A DNA stretch of 64,000 nt, from positions 620,001 to 684,000 of the forward strand of contig NZ_QETA01000001.1 of assembly GCF_003123725.1 (NCBI RefSeq). Reading direction: 5' to 3'. Origin of the DNA: Corticimicrobacter populi (GTDB lineage Bacteria > Pseudomonadota > Gammaproteobacteria > Burkholderiales > Burkholderiaceae_B). Shown piece after piece: positions 7,366 to 17,825 of the stretch. The first letter of the stretch is position 1; the number at the start of each line of letters is the position of its first letter. Below the pieces are notes generated by a model that saw nothing but the letters and a program-made list of their open reading frames with translations, had not been told where the DNA came from and did no database searches. The position numbers and the translations under genes are program-made.

Positions 7366-8736
7366 TCAGGATTGGGTGCTGCCTGCGCGCAGGGCCAGCC
7401 GGTTGCGGATCCGGTAGCCCAGGTAGAGGACGACCAGCCAGACCGGCAGCACCCAGACGGCGTTGCGCATGGAAGGCAACTGCGTCATCAGTACCAGGAT
7501 CATCAGCAGAAAGCCCAGGCACAGGATGTTTGCATAAGGATAGAGTGGTGCCTTGAACGAGAGTTCCGTGCCGTTGTGTTGGTGCGCACGGCGAAAGCGC
7601 AGGTGTACCAGTACGATCAGCGCCCAGGTGAGGGTGGCGGCGGCGGTGGCGACGGCCATCACCTGCATGAAGGCACCTTCCGGGATCAGGTAGTTCACGA
7701 CCACCACCACCAGCGTGCAGGCCGAGGAAAAGAGCACGCCGACGTAGGGGATGTGGTTGCGGCTCAGTTTCAGGAAGATACGTGGGGCGTTGCCCTGTTC
7801 GGCCAGGCCGTAGAGCATGCGGCCATTGCTGTAGACGCCGCTGTTGTAGACCGATATGGCGGCGGTCAGTACGACGAGGTTGAGGATGTCGGGCGCGGCC
7901 GGCATGCCCAGGCGCGAAAAGATCATCACGAACGGGCTGCCTTCCATGCCGACCTGGTTCCAGGGGTACAGCATCATGAGCACGGTCAGGGCACCCACGT
8001 AGAAAATCAGGATGCGCCACATGACTTGTCGCACGGCGCGGGGAATGCTGCGCTTGGGGTCTTCGGCCTCGGCGGCAGTGATGCCGATGAGCTCGGTGCC
8101 GCCAAAAGAGAACATCACCACCACCAGCGACAGCAGCAGGCCATGCACGCCCATGGGCAGGAAGCCGCCATGCGCCCACAGATTGTCGATGCCGGAGGTG
8201 GCGGGGGCCAGGTCGAAGCCGAGCAGTACGATGCCCAGTGCGATCATGCCGATCACGGCCAGTACCTTGACCAGCGCGAACCAGAACTCGAATTCACCGA
8301 AAAAGCGCACGTTCACGAGGTTGACGCCGGTGATGGTGACCAGCACGATCAGGGCGGCCAGCCAGGCCGGGAAATCCGGTAGCCAGTAGGCCACGTAGAT
8401 GCCGATGACCGAGAGTTCGGCCATGCTGACCAGTACATAGAGCAGCCAGTAGTTCCAGCCCGCCAGAAAGCCCGGAAACTGCCCCCAGTAGCGATAGGCA
8501 AAATAGCTGAGTGCGCCGGCCACGGGTTCGTGGGTGACCATCTCGCCCAGCATGCGCATGATCAGATACATGATCACGCCACCGATGACGTAGGACAGGA
8601 TGATGCCGGGGCCGACCAGCCCGATCGAGGCGGCCGAGCCGTAGAAGAGTCCAGTGCCGATGGCACCGCCGAGGGCGATCATCTGGATGTGACGGTTCTG
8701 CAGGGTACGAGACAGCTCGGTGGGGGATGAAGACAT
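7366..8736 (-). CDS. AroP-like amino-acid permease (APC family)
   Basis: Inner-membrane proton-coupled amino-acid importer of 456 residues with about 12 membrane segments. The N-terminus LQNRHIQMIALGGAIGTGLF and the following GPGIILSYVIGG, GEMVTHEPVAG and GWNYWLLYVLVSMAEL are hallmarks of the AroP/PheP/ProY branch; similarity to AroP runs through the whole length (FGEFEFWFALVKV, MFSFGGTELIGITAAEAEDP). The substrate is probably an aromatic amino acid, but proline or gamma-aminobutyrate cannot be excluded from sequence alone. The start at 8736 fits the family N-terminus; the frame extends 37 codons upstream without family-like sequence. It is divergent from entC. Confidence 0.88.
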   Translation of the reverse strand: MSSSPTELSRTLQNRHIQMIALGGAIGTGLFYGSAASIGLVGPGIILSYVIGGVIMYLIMRMLGEMVTHEPVAGALSYFAYRYWGQFPGFLAGWNYWLLYVLVSMAELSVIGIYVAYWLPDFPAWLAALIVLVTITGVNLVNVRFFGEFEFWFALVKVLAVIGMIALGIVLLGFDLAPATSGIDNLWAHGGFLPMGVHGLLLSLVVVMFSFGGTELIGITAAEAEDPKRSIPRAVRQVMWRILIFYVGALTVLMMLYPWNQVGMEGSPFVMIFSRLGMPAAPDILNLVVLTAAISVYNSGVYSNGRMLYGLAEQGNAPRIFLKLSRNHIPYVGVLFSSACTLVVVVVNYLIPEGAFMQVMAVATAAATLTWALIVLVHLRFRRAHQHNGTELSFKAPLYPYANILCLGFLLMILVLMTQLPSMRNAVWVLPVWLVVLYLGYRIRNRLALRAGSTQS

Positions 8737-8866
8737 GGGCGGCGGTTTCCGGAGGGCAGTGTGGTGCCACCGTGTCGGCACCCTGTTTGTAACAGCCCAT
8801 TGTAAGCGTTGTGGCGGCAGATGCCTGGCCCGTGAAGCGGGCGTCAAGAAGCTATAAAACAGAAAC

Positions 8867-8892
8867 TTAAAATCATTCTCGATTGTTATTGA
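8867..8892. promoter_or_regulatory. Fur-type box upstream of entC
   Basis: TTAAAATCATTCTCGAT followed by TGTTATTGA has the AT-rich, imperfect inverted character of a Fur box; the other strand reads GAGAATGATTTTAA. The first 17 bases recur exactly upstream of fecI at 10748-10764. It lies 14-40 bp before the entC start. Confidence 0.7.
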
Positions 8893-8906
8893 GAGGATGA
8901 TGCATC

Positions 8907-10081
<1,175 letters not shown>

Positions 10082-10085
<4 letters not shown>

Positions 10086-10720
10086 CCATTCCTCGTCTTC
10101 CTTCCTACGAAATGCCTGCCGGCCCAGTAGAGAATCGCGTCAATTGGCGGCCCGAGCCGGCCCGTGCTGCGCTGCTGATCCACGATATGCAGGCGTATTT
10201 TCTCAACAAGTTTGATCCGGCTCTGGCACCGGTGCCGGCTCTGGTGGCGAATATCCGGCAGATACGTGCCGCCTGCGATGCCGCTGGCTTGCCGGTGTTC
10301 TATACCGCCCAGCCGGTCGAGCAGCCGCCGCAGGATCGGGCCTTGCTCAATGATTTCTGGGGGCCTGGGCTGACCCAGTCGCAGCACCATGCCGAACAGC
10401 CGGTGATTGCGGAACTGGCACCGCGTGCCGGTGACACCATACTGACCAAGTGGCGCTACAGCGCTTTTCAGCGCTCCGATCTGCGCGAACAATTGCGCGC
10501 ACGGGGGCGGGATCAACTATTGATTTGCGGGATCTATGCGCATATCGGCTGCATGGCGACGGCGCTGGAAGCCTTCATGCAGGATGTGCAGCCGTTTTTC
10601 CTGTTCGATGCGGTGGCGGATTTTTCGCTGGAAGAGCATCTGATGGCGGCACGCTATGTGTCGCGCCGTTGTGGCGTGAGCCTGACAGTGCAGGAGGCGG
10701 AACAGGCATTGAGGCGGTGA
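10082..10720 (+). CDS. entB: Isochorismatase, EntB-type catalytic domain without carrier domain
   Basis: Hydrolyses isochorismate to 2,3-dihydro-2,3-dihydroxybenzoate and pyruvate. The 212 residues match the isochorismatase half of EntB: ALLIHDMQAYFLNKF, YTAQPVEQPPQDRALLNDFW, LTKWRYSAFQRSDL and CGIYAHIGCMATALEAF include the Asp, Lys and Cys-region of the family. EntB is normally about 285 residues because an aryl carrier domain follows; here translation stops at the end of the catalytic domain and no carrier remnant follows. It is translationally coupled to entC. The symbol is used for orthology of the catalytic domain only. Confidence 0.88.
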
Positions 10721-10747
10721 GATGTGCCATCCCGATGGGATTGTAGA

Positions 10748-10772
10748 TTAAAATCATTCTCGATCATTGTTT
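10748..10772. promoter_or_regulatory. Fur-type box upstream of fecI
   Basis: TTAAAATCATTCTCGAT is identical over 17 bases to the site before entC, here followed by CATTGTTTC. It lies in the gap between the isochorismatase and sigma-factor genes, placing the regulatory part of the locus under separate iron control. Confidence 0.7.
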
Positions 10773-10807
10773 CGGGATGGATGCGATCATGCACGCATCG
10801 TGCACAC

Positions 10808-11332
10808 ATGTCTGAGTTCGAGCAAACCTCGCGGCAGGCGCTCGGGCTGCTTTACCGCGAACACCATGGCTGGCTGCGCAACTGGATACTGCGCCGCGTC
10901 GACAGCAGCGCCGAGGCGGCCGACCTGGCCCAGGATACCTTCGTCAAGGTGCTGGCTTCGCCCGACAATCTGGGCCGGTTGGCAGAACTGCGCCAGCCGC
11001 GCAGTTTTCTGGCCACCCTGGCGCAGCGTACCGTCGTCGATTACCTGCGCCGTCGCACGCTGGAGCGGGCCTGGCTGGAAACGCTGGCGCAGCAGCCTGA
11101 GGCGGTTGCCATTTCGCCGGAAACACGGCTGTTGCTGCTCGAAACCCTGATCGAGATCGATGCCATGCTGGATGGCCTGGGGCCGCGTGTCCGGCAGGCT
11201 TTTCTATGGTCACAGCTCGAAGGGCTGGGCTATGCCGAGATTGCCACGCGATTGGGTGTGACGGTTAGTTCGGTCAAGAAATACATGGCCAAAGCGACCG
11301 AGCATTGCCTGCGCCTCATGCTGGTGTCCTGA
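10808..11332 (+). CDS. fecI: FecI-like ECF sigma factor
   Basis: Extracytoplasmic-function sigma factor of the iron-starvation class, 174 residues. Region 2 is visible in LYREHHGWLRNWILRRV and AADLAQDTFVKVL, region 4 in PRVRQAFLWSQLEGLGYAEIATRL followed by GVTVSSVKKYMAKA. It should direct transcription of the downstream receptor when ferric siderophore is sensed. The frame is open upstream to 10724 but that would read through the Fur-type box; the ATG at 10808 gives the usual FecI length. An ATG at 10781 is also possible. fecR follows after 2 bp. Confidence 0.9.
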   Translation: MSEFEQTSRQALGLLYREHHGWLRNWILRRVDSSAEAADLAQDTFVKVLASPDNLGRLAELRQPRSFLATLAQRTVVDYLRRRTLERAWLETLAQQPEAVAISPETRLLLLETLIEIDAMLDGLGPRVRQAFLWSQLEGLGYAEIATRLGVTVSSVKKYMAKATEHCLRLMLVS

Positions 11333-11334
11333 AC

Positions 11335-12312
11335 ATGCAGGACGCTCGCGAACGGATTTTGAAGGAGGCTGCGCAGTGGTACGCCCGCCTTTGTGATGAG
11401 CAGGTGACGGAGGCAGACCGCCTGGCGCATGCCACCTGGCTGTCGGCCGATCCGGCCCATGCCGGCATGTGGCGGCGCGTCGAGCAGATGCGCGCGGCAT
11501 TCCGGGCACCGGAAGAGCAGCATGCCCACCTGCATGTCGAGGCGCTGAGGCGGGCCGAGGGGCTGCGGGCCGGCCGTCGCGGCTTGCTGCGCAAAGGTGC
11601 TGCGCTGGGCATGGTGCTGGGCGTGGCCGGCCTGGCGGGTTGGCAGCAGGCACTCTGGAGAGGCTGGGCGGCTGATTACCGCACCGGCGTGGGTGAGCGC
11701 CGTGAATTTACCCTGCCCGGCGGGACGGTAGTGCTGCTCGACAGTGGCACGGCGCTTGATCTGCGGCAAACGCCCACAGGGCGCGACATCGTTTTGCATC
11801 AGGGGCGCATCATGGTCACGACCGGACACGAAGGTCCGGGGCGCGACAGGGTGCTTGGCCGCCACGCCACCATCGTACCCCTGGGAACCCGCTTTGTGGT
11901 GAGTACCAACGCCGAGGCGGATTATGTCGGGGTGCTGTCGCATCGGGTTGAGGTGCTGCCGCATCGTGAGGCTGGGCAGAGGCAAATTCTTGAGGCCGGT
12001 GAGCATGCCTGGGTGGGGCGCGATGGTGTCGTCGATACGAGTGCTGGCCGCCAGCGCGCTGCGCTTGATGACGGCTGGACGCGCGGCATGCTGGTGGTCG
12101 ATGACTGGCGGCTGGGTGACTTCATCGACGAGCTGTCGCGCTATCGCAGCGGTGTGCTGCGCTGTGCGCCGGAGGCAGCCAGCCTGCGTATCTCCGGTGC
12201 ATTCTCGCTGGATGATACCGATCGTACTCTGGCGGCCTTGCAGTGGGCCTTGCCGGTGGAGGTGCAGCGCATGACCCGTTACTGGGTCAGCGTATCGCTG
12301 CGGGGGCAATGA
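11335..12312 (+). CDS. fecR: FecR-like anti-sigma/sigma regulator
   Basis: Inner-membrane regulator of FecI that relays the state of the outer-membrane receptor. 325 residues. The cytoplasmic N-terminus (EAAQWYARLCDEQVTEADRL, HATWLSADPAHAGMWRRVEQ) is the DUF4880-type region; one membrane segment lies at about residues 83-99 after an RRGLLRK stretch; the periplasmic FecR domain carries GERREFTLPGGTVVLLDSGT and LGTRFVV. The C-terminal secretin/TonB-like segment includes LSRYRSGVLRC and ISGAFSLDDTDRTLAAL. It stands between fecI and the receptor gene, the standard order of such trios. Confidence 0.92.
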   Translation: MQDARERILKEAAQWYARLCDEQVTEADRLAHATWLSADPAHAGMWRRVEQMRAAFRAPEEQHAHLHVEALRRAEGLRAGRRGLLRKGAALGMVLGVAGLAGWQQALWRGWAADYRTGVGERREFTLPGGTVVLLDSGTALDLRQTPTGRDIVLHQGRIMVTTGHEGPGRDRVLGRHATIVPLGTRFVVSTNAEADYVGVLSHRVEVLPHREAGQRQILEAGEHAWVGRDGVVDTSAGRQRAALDDGWTRGMLVVDDWRLGDFIDELSRYRSGVLRCAPEAASLRISGAFSLDDTDRTLAALQWALPVEVQRMTRYWVSVSLRGQ

Positions 12313-12405
12313 TTTTTCGGCTGGCTGCGGTCGAGCGTTGTCCCTTTTCATTTTTCGTACGACTTATGAGTGATCAATCCCGTTTTTCACTCACTCGGAT
12401 CTCGT

Positions 12406-14853
12406 ATGACACAGAACTATGCAACCCGTATGGGGCGTTTCAGAACCGCCCGGCTTTCCCAGGCCATAGGCATGGCGCTGGCCGGCATGATGGCCGTTTC
12501 GCTGGTGGGGGTGATGCCTCGCGTGGCGCTGGCCCAATCCCAGGAGGGCGGCGCAGCCGTGCGGGAATACCGGGTGGCGGCCGGACAACTGGGCAGTGCA
12601 CTGGGGCAGTTTGCCGCGCAGGCGGGCATCGTGCTGTCTTTCGATCCGGCTCTGACGCGGGGGCTGCATACGCAAGGGCTGAGCGGCAGCTATGACGTGC
12701 GCGGCGGGCTGGCTGCCTTGCTGGCAGGCAGCGGCCTCGAGGCCGTGGCACGGGAGGGCGGCAGCTATGGCCTGCGCGCGATCCCGGCCGGGGCGGTGTC
12801 CACGTTGGATGCCGTGACGGTGGCGGGGCGTCGTGCGTCAGACCTGCCGCCGGGTTATGCCGGCGGGCAGGTGGCATCGGGTGCGCGGCTGGGCATGTTG
12901 GGCAATGCCGATCTCATGGACGCCCCCTTTACCATCAACGCCTATACGGCCGAGCATATCCAGAACATGCAGTCGTCCACGGTGGCACAGGTGCTGCAGA
13001 GCGATCCGAGCGTGCGTTTCACGACCTCGGCTGGGCATGTGTACGAGAACTTCACGATCCGGGGCCAGGATATCAACGCCAGCGACGTGGCTTTCGACGG
13101 GCTGTATGGACTGGCTCCGGACGGACACATCCCGACCGAGTTCCTGGAGCGTGTCGAAGTGCTGCGCGGCCCGTCGGCACTGCTGTCCGGCATGGCACCC
13201 GGCGGCAACGTGGCCGGCATGGTCAATATCGTGCCCAAGCGTGCCGGCGATGTGCCCGTGACCGATCTGACCGTGGACTATGTGTCCGACTCGAACATCG
13301 GCACGCATGTCGATATCGGTCGCCGCTTTGGCGACCAGGATCGTTTCGGAGTGCGCTTCAATGGTGCCTGGCGCGAGGGCGATACCGGCGTTGACGGGCA
13401 GTCCAAGCAGCGCGATCTGGCGGCCCTGTCGCTGGACTGGCGTGGCGATGGCGTGCGGCTGTCGCTGGATGCGTTCTACGACGAGGAAGAGTCACGCGGG
13501 GGCAGTCCGATGATGGTGGGGCTGTCCAATATCCAGACGGTGGTGACGCCGCCCGACAACAAGACCAATATCCTGCGCGGCATTCATGCCCGCCAGCGTT
13601 CGGATGCGGTCATGGTGCGTGGTGAGTATGACCTGGGTGAACGCTGGACGGCCTATGCGGCCTTCGGCAGCGCGCATTCCGATTACAGCGGCTATCTCAA
13701 CGGTACCCGGGGTCGCCTGATCAATACGGCTGGGGATTATCGCGGGGAAACCTATCAGCAGCGAGGCGGGCGCACGGTCGGTTCGGGCGAGACGGGCCTG
13801 CGTGGCAGCTTCGAGACGGGTGCCGTGCGCCACGAAGTGGCCATGAGTGCCACGCTGCTGTCGATCAATTCGCGCAACCGCTCCACGACGGGGGCGGGCT
13901 ATGACTCCAATATCTACGATCCGGTCGATCCCGTGCTGGCACCTCGTCCGGCAGATCCGCGCAAGACCGGCGATACCCGGCTGACCAGTCTGGCGCTGGC
14001 GGATACGCTGGCCTTTGCCGATGATGCCATCAGGCTGACCCTGGGAGCCCGGCTGCAGCGCGTGGAATCGCGCAGTTGGAATCAGAACAGCGGGGCTCTG
14101 ACCGGTGATTACGACAAGCGCGCGCTGACGCCCGCCATCGGGCTGGTCGTCAAGCCCTGGGGGCCGGATCTGGCGCTTTATGCCAATTTCATCGAGGGCC
14201 TCAGCCAGGGTGGGACGGTAACTGATACGGGGGCCAGCAACTACGGCCAGGTTTTCAAGCCGTTCCGTTCGCGCCAGATCGAGACGGGGGTGAAGTGGGA
14301 TATCGGCAGCTGGACGCAGACCCTGTCGCTGTATCAACTGGAACGCCCTTCGATGATCAAGGTGGACGAGGGGAGCAGCTATCACTATACGGATGATGGT
14401 GAACAGCGCAGCCGGGGCATCGAGTGGAATGTGTTTGGCGAGCTGACGCCTGCGTGGCGTGTGCTGGGTGGTGCGTCGTACAACCGTGTGCAACTGACGC
14501 GCACGGCCGATGGCGTGCTGGATGGCAATACCCGCTATGGCATGCCCAAGTGGAATGCCAATCTCGGTCTGGAGTGGGATATTCCCGGTATCCAGGGGCT
14601 GACGCTCAGTGGCCGCGTCGTGTACACGGGCCGGCAGTTCGTGGACAATGCCAACACCTACTCGTTGCCGAGCTGGACCCGCGTCGATGCCGGCCTGCGT
14701 TATGCCACCCGCATCGGTGGGCGTGATGTCACGCTGCGCGCAGCCGTCGAAAACGTGGCCGACCGCAGCTATTGGGAAGGTTCGTTCAACGAGGGGTTTG
14801 CGACGCTCAATGCGCCGCGTACGTTCAAGCTGTCTGCAACCATAGGATTCTGA
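12406..14853 (+). CDS. TonB-dependent siderophore receptor with signalling domain
   Basis: Outer-membrane ferric-siderophore receptor of 815 residues. A signal peptide ends near VALAQS, then comes an STN signalling domain (about residues 53-127, from REYRVAAGQLGSALGQFA), which contacts FecR. The plug follows (DAPFTINAYTAEHIQN, FTIRGQDIN, EVLRGPSALLSGMAPGG) and then a 22-strand barrel ending in Phe (KLSATIGF). The family is that of hydroxamate/catecholate receptors such as FhuE and FpvA. Adjacent entC and Fes-like genes favour a catecholate ligand, but that is inference. The ATG at 12406 is preferred; a GTG 36 bp upstream and an ATG 24 bp downstream are alternatives. No strong ribosome-binding site is seen. 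Confidence 0.9.
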   Translation: MTQNYATRMGRFRTARLSQAIGMALAGMMAVSLVGVMPRVALAQSQEGGAAVREYRVAAGQLGSALGQFAAQAGIVLSFDPALTRGLHTQGLSGSYDVRGGLAALLAGSGLEAVAREGGSYGLRAIPAGAVSTLDAVTVAGRRASDLPPGYAGGQVASGARLGMLGNADLMDAPFTINAYTAEHIQNMQSSTVAQVLQSDPSVRFTTSAGHVYENFTIRGQDINASDVAFDGLYGLAPDGHIPTEFLERVEVLRGPSALLSGMAPGGNVAGMVNIVPKRAGDVPVTDLTVDYVSDSNIGTHVDIGRRFGDQDRFGVRFNGAWREGDTGVDGQSKQRDLAALSLDWRGDGVRLSLDAFYDEEESRGGSPMMVGLSNIQTVVTPPDNKTNILRGIHARQRSDAVMVRGEYDLGERWTAYAAFGSAHSDYSGYLNGTRGRLINTAGDYRGETYQQRGGRTVGSGETGLRGSFETGAVRHEVAMSATLLSINSRNRSTTGAGYDSNIYDPVDPVLAPRPADPRKTGDTRLTSLALADTLAFADDAIRLTLGARLQRVESRSWNQNSGALTGDYDKRALTPAIGLVVKPWGPDLALYANFIEGLSQGGTVTDTGASNYGQVFKPFRSRQIETGVKWDIGSWTQTLSLYQLERPSMIKVDEGSSYHYTDDGEQRSRGIEWNVFGELTPAWRVLGGASYNRVQLTRTADGVLDGNTRYGMPKWNANLGLEWDIPGIQGLTLSGRVVYTGRQFVDNANTYSLPSWTRVDAGLRYATRIGGRDVTLRAAVENVADRSYWEGSFNEGFATLNAPRTFKLSATIGF

Positions 14854-16232
14854 TGACCCGGCATTTTTCTTTTCTGATGGCTGGCCTGTTGCCTGCGTTG
14901 CTCTCGCCCGCAGCGGTGTGGGCAGAAACCGACAGCCAGCCCGAACTGGATAGCCCTTTTCTGCAGCAAAGCCTGCCGCCGTTGTCGTCCGGGCAGGACA
15001 GCGGCGTTTTCTGGCAGGCGGTGCATGCCCAGGGTGGTGCGCCGCTGATCGAGCCGGTAGACGGAGCACCGGGCGAGCGCTGGGTGACTTTTCTCTGGCG
15101 TGGGCAGGAAGGTGGCGTGCGCGTGGTCAGCAGTCCTTCGGGTGATCATGATCCCATGCTGCAGTGGGGCGACAGCGATATCTGGTATCGCAGCTATCGC
15201 CTGCCGGATCGTAGCCGGATGGCCTATCAGCTTGCGCCTGCCGTGGCGGGCCTGGACCCGGACAAGCCGGAACAGCGCCAGGCCGCGATCCGGCAAACTG
15301 CCCAGACCGATCCACTCAACCCGGTGCACTATGCCGGTCATACCGTCGTGGCGGCGCGACAGGCACCGCAACCGCGTTCGGCATTGATCCTGGCAGGCGC
15401 GCCGCCGCAGCCCTGGGTCGAGCCGCGTGCGCAGGGGCCGGGTGGAGAAACGGAGCGCCATGCGTTTGCCAGCGAGGTACTGGGCAACACGCGCGATATC
15501 ACGCTATATCGCACCGCCGACTGGCGTCAGGGGCAGCCTGGACAGGCATTGCTGCTGGTGTTCGATGCGCATGCCTATGCCGGGATGGTGCCGACGATCC
15601 TGGACAACCTACGGGCCGATGGCCTGATCCCACCCATGGCGGCGGTATTCATCGAGAATCCGGATATCCGCGCACGGGGTCGTGAACTGCCGCCCAATCC
15701 CGAGTTTCAGGTGTTTCTGGCCCAGGAACTGATGCCTTGGCTGCGCGATACCCAGGGCGTCTGGACGGCAGCGGATGCGACCGTGATTTCCGGTTCCAGC
15801 TATGGCGGACTGGCATCGCTGTATGCCGGGTTGCAGCACCCTGAATGGTTCGGCAACGTGCTCAGCATGTCCGGTTCGTTCTGGTGGGCACCGCAGGCAC
15901 CTGCAGGCGAGGCGCAGCCCGAACCCGGCTGGATGATGCGGCTGGTCGAGGAGATGCCGGCGCAGCCTGTCCGCATCTATCACGATGCCGGGCTGTTCGA
16001 GCAAAGCAGCCGGCGACCGGCCGATATCCTGGGCACCAACCGGATCATGCAGCAGGCGCTGGCGGCCAAGGGGTATCGATCCCACTACAGCGAGTTTGCC
16101 GGCGGGCATGATTACCTGCAGTGGCAGGGCTCAATCGCCTGCGGATTGCTCAATCTGCTGGCCGATGCGGGCACGCCGCAGGCCGGTGAACAGGTGGCCG
16201 AGGCGTGGCAGCGCGCCTGCGCGGCGAGGTAG
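14853..16232 (+). CDS. Periplasmic enterochelin-esterase-like hydrolase (Fes/IroE type)
   Basis: Alpha/beta hydrolase expected to cleave the ester backbone of a triscatecholate siderophore to release iron. 459 residues. Unlike cytoplasmic Fes it has an N-terminal signal (FSFLMAGLLPALLSPAAVWA), so it should act in the periplasm. An N-terminal beta-sandwich-like region (VTFLWRGQEGGVRVVSSP, WYRSYRLPDRSRMAYQL) resembles the Fes N-domain; the hydrolase part shows GSSYGG with Ser316 as probable nucleophile and His419 in AGGHDYLQW. The gene overlaps the receptor stop by one base, so receptor and esterase are made together. Confidence 0.85.
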   Translation: MTRHFSFLMAGLLPALLSPAAVWAETDSQPELDSPFLQQSLPPLSSGQDSGVFWQAVHAQGGAPLIEPVDGAPGERWVTFLWRGQEGGVRVVSSPSGDHDPMLQWGDSDIWYRSYRLPDRSRMAYQLAPAVAGLDPDKPEQRQAAIRQTAQTDPLNPVHYAGHTVVAARQAPQPRSALILAGAPPQPWVEPRAQGPGGETERHAFASEVLGNTRDITLYRTADWRQGQPGQALLLVFDAHAYAGMVPTILDNLRADGLIPPMAAVFIENPDIRARGRELPPNPEFQVFLAQELMPWLRDTQGVWTAADATVISGSSYGGLASLYAGLQHPEWFGNVLSMSGSFWWAPQAPAGEAQPEPGWMMRLVEEMPAQPVRIYHDAGLFEQSSRRPADILGTNRIMQQALAAKGYRSHYSEFAGGHDYLQWQGSIACGLLNLLADAGTPQAGEQVAEAWQRACAAR

Positions 16233-16289
16233 GCGAGGGGGGCAAAGCTGCTGCTGCTGCGCCTGTGACAGGGGCGCATTCCCGTCGAC

Positions 16290-16697
16290 TCAGCGCGCTG
16301 CAACACCCTCTGGGGCTCTGGCGATCACCTTGATCTCGAAATCAAATCCATAAAGCCAGGTCACGCCGACGCCAGTCAGTGTCGGGTACGGTGCCTGTCC
16401 CCAGTATTCCGGCACGATCTTCCAGACAGTTTCGAATTTCGACGCAGGATCGACCATGAAGATGGTGACGTCGATAACGTCATCGAACGAGCTGCCTGCT
16501 GCCGCCAGGATGGCGTTCAGATTGTCGAATGCACGACGTACCTGGGCTTCCAGATCCGGCTCGGGAGAGCCGTCTTCGCGGCTGCCGACCTGTCCCGACA
16601 CGAACAGGAAACCATTGGAGCGGATCGCAGGCGAATAGCGGTTGCGTTCATAGAGCGCCTGACGACCAGAGGGAAAGACAACATCGCGTGCTTGCAT
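16290..16697 (-). CDS. RidA family protein
   Basis: Member of the RidA/YjgF family, small trimeric enamine/imine deaminases that remove reactive 2-aminoacrylate-like intermediates. 135 residues, normal size. Features are YSPAIRSNGFLFVSGQVGSR, FDNLNAILAAAGSSFDDVID, and TLTGVGVTWLYGFDFEIKV. The Arg that holds the substrate carboxylate in true RidA (usually near R105) is replaced in this region, so it may belong to another Rid subgroup. The start is preceded by AGGA. It is divergent from a LysR-type gene that may control it. Confidence 0.87.
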   Translation of the reverse strand: MQARDVVFPSGRQALYERNRYSPAIRSNGFLFVSGQVGSREDGSPEPDLEAQVRRAFDNLNAILAAAGSSFDDVIDVTIFMVDPASKFETVWKIVPEYWGQAPYPTLTGVGVTWLYGFDFEIKVIARAPEGVAAR

Positions 16698-16838
16698 GGC
16701 AGTTCCTGTATTGAAGCGCCGACACCGGGCGGTCGTCGGCCATGAGAGGACTGTAAACGTGCACCCGAGTGCCGATAAACAGGCAATCCTGCTCATCATT
16801 GTTTGTAAAATACGAATAATCCAAGGCGAGGAGCGCAC

Positions 16839-17762
16839 ATGGATCGTTTCGATGCGATGCAGGCATTTGCCCGGGTAGTAGAGACCGGCAGTTTCACCAA
16901 GGCCGCCCAAACACTGCACATGAGCCGGACCAGCGTGACGCAGCTAGTGCAGCAACTGGAGGCGCGTTTGCGTGTCAGGCTGCTCAATCGGACCACACGC
17001 AAGGTCAACGTGACTGCCGATGGGGCCGCCTACTACGAGCGGGTGATACGGGTACTGGCCGATATCGACGATGCCGAGACCAGCCTGTCGGGCGCTTCGG
17101 CTTCGCCGCGAGGGCGGTTGCGGATTGATGTGCCCAGCCCGTTCGCACGCCTGATTCTGATACCGGCACTGCCGGCGTTTCATGCTCGTTTTCCCGAGAT
17201 CCAGCTTGATATGGGCGTCAGCGACCGCATGGTGGACCTGATCGGTGAAAACGTGGACTGTGTCGTGCGGGGGGGCGAATTGACCGATCAGTCGCTGATG
17301 GCGCGGCACGTGGGTGATCTGCAACTGGGGGTCTATGCCGCGCCGGGTTATCTGGCGCGTACCGGTCTGCCCTTGCACCCGCAGGAACTGGAAAATACGC
17401 AGCATCGCATCGTGGGGTTTCGCTGGGCACGGACCGGCAAGCTCTTTCCGTACCTGATGCACCGTGAAGGTGAACACCTCCAGGTACAAGGCCGTTATAG
17501 CGTGGCGGTCGATGATGGCAATGCCTATCTTGCTGCTGGTCTGGCGGGCCTGGGTGTGCTGTGGTTGCCGGACTACATGGCCAGGGCACATCTGGCCAGC
17601 GGCGAGCTGTTGCCGCTGTTCGAGGATTGGCATCTTGATCCGATGCCGATGTATGTCGCGTTTCCGCCCAACCGGCATGTCAGTGCCAAACTGCGCGTGT
17701 TCATCGAGTGGGTTGTCGAGATCATGGCACTGCAGATGCCTGTTTCTCCAAGACCGGGTTGA
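16839..17762 (+). CDS. LysR-type transcriptional regulator
   Basis: DNA-binding regulator of 307 residues. The N-terminal winged helix is plain (MQAFARVVETGSFTKAAQTL, SRTSVTQLVQQLEARLRVRL) and the effector domain follows from about residue 90 (GRLRIDVPSPFARLILIPAL). It belongs to the broad DsdC/YafC-like group with the sequence VAVDDGNAYLAAGLAGLGVL. It is divergent from the RidA-family gene with 141 bp between, the classic arrangement for a LysR regulator and its target. The ligand is unknown. Confidence 0.9.
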   Translation: MDRFDAMQAFARVVETGSFTKAAQTLHMSRTSVTQLVQQLEARLRVRLLNRTTRKVNVTADGAAYYERVIRVLADIDDAETSLSGASASPRGRLRIDVPSPFARLILIPALPAFHARFPEIQLDMGVSDRMVDLIGENVDCVVRGGELTDQSLMARHVGDLQLGVYAAPGYLARTGLPLHPQELENTQHRIVGFRWARTGKLFPYLMHREGEHLQVQGRYSVAVDDGNAYLAAGLAGLGVLWLPDYMARAHLASGELLPLFEDWHLDPMPMYVAFPPNRHVSAKLRVFIEWVVEIMALQMPVSPRPG

Positions 17763-17825
17763 CCCCTCGATGGATGGCGTAGAATGTACGCTTTCCGTTT
17801 CAGCCCTACTTGCCACGCGATCATC

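Noticed and set aside
7354-8382. 342-codon forward frame opposite the permease
   Set aside because: It is Gln/His/Asp-rich, opposite an obvious membrane protein, and has no start signal.
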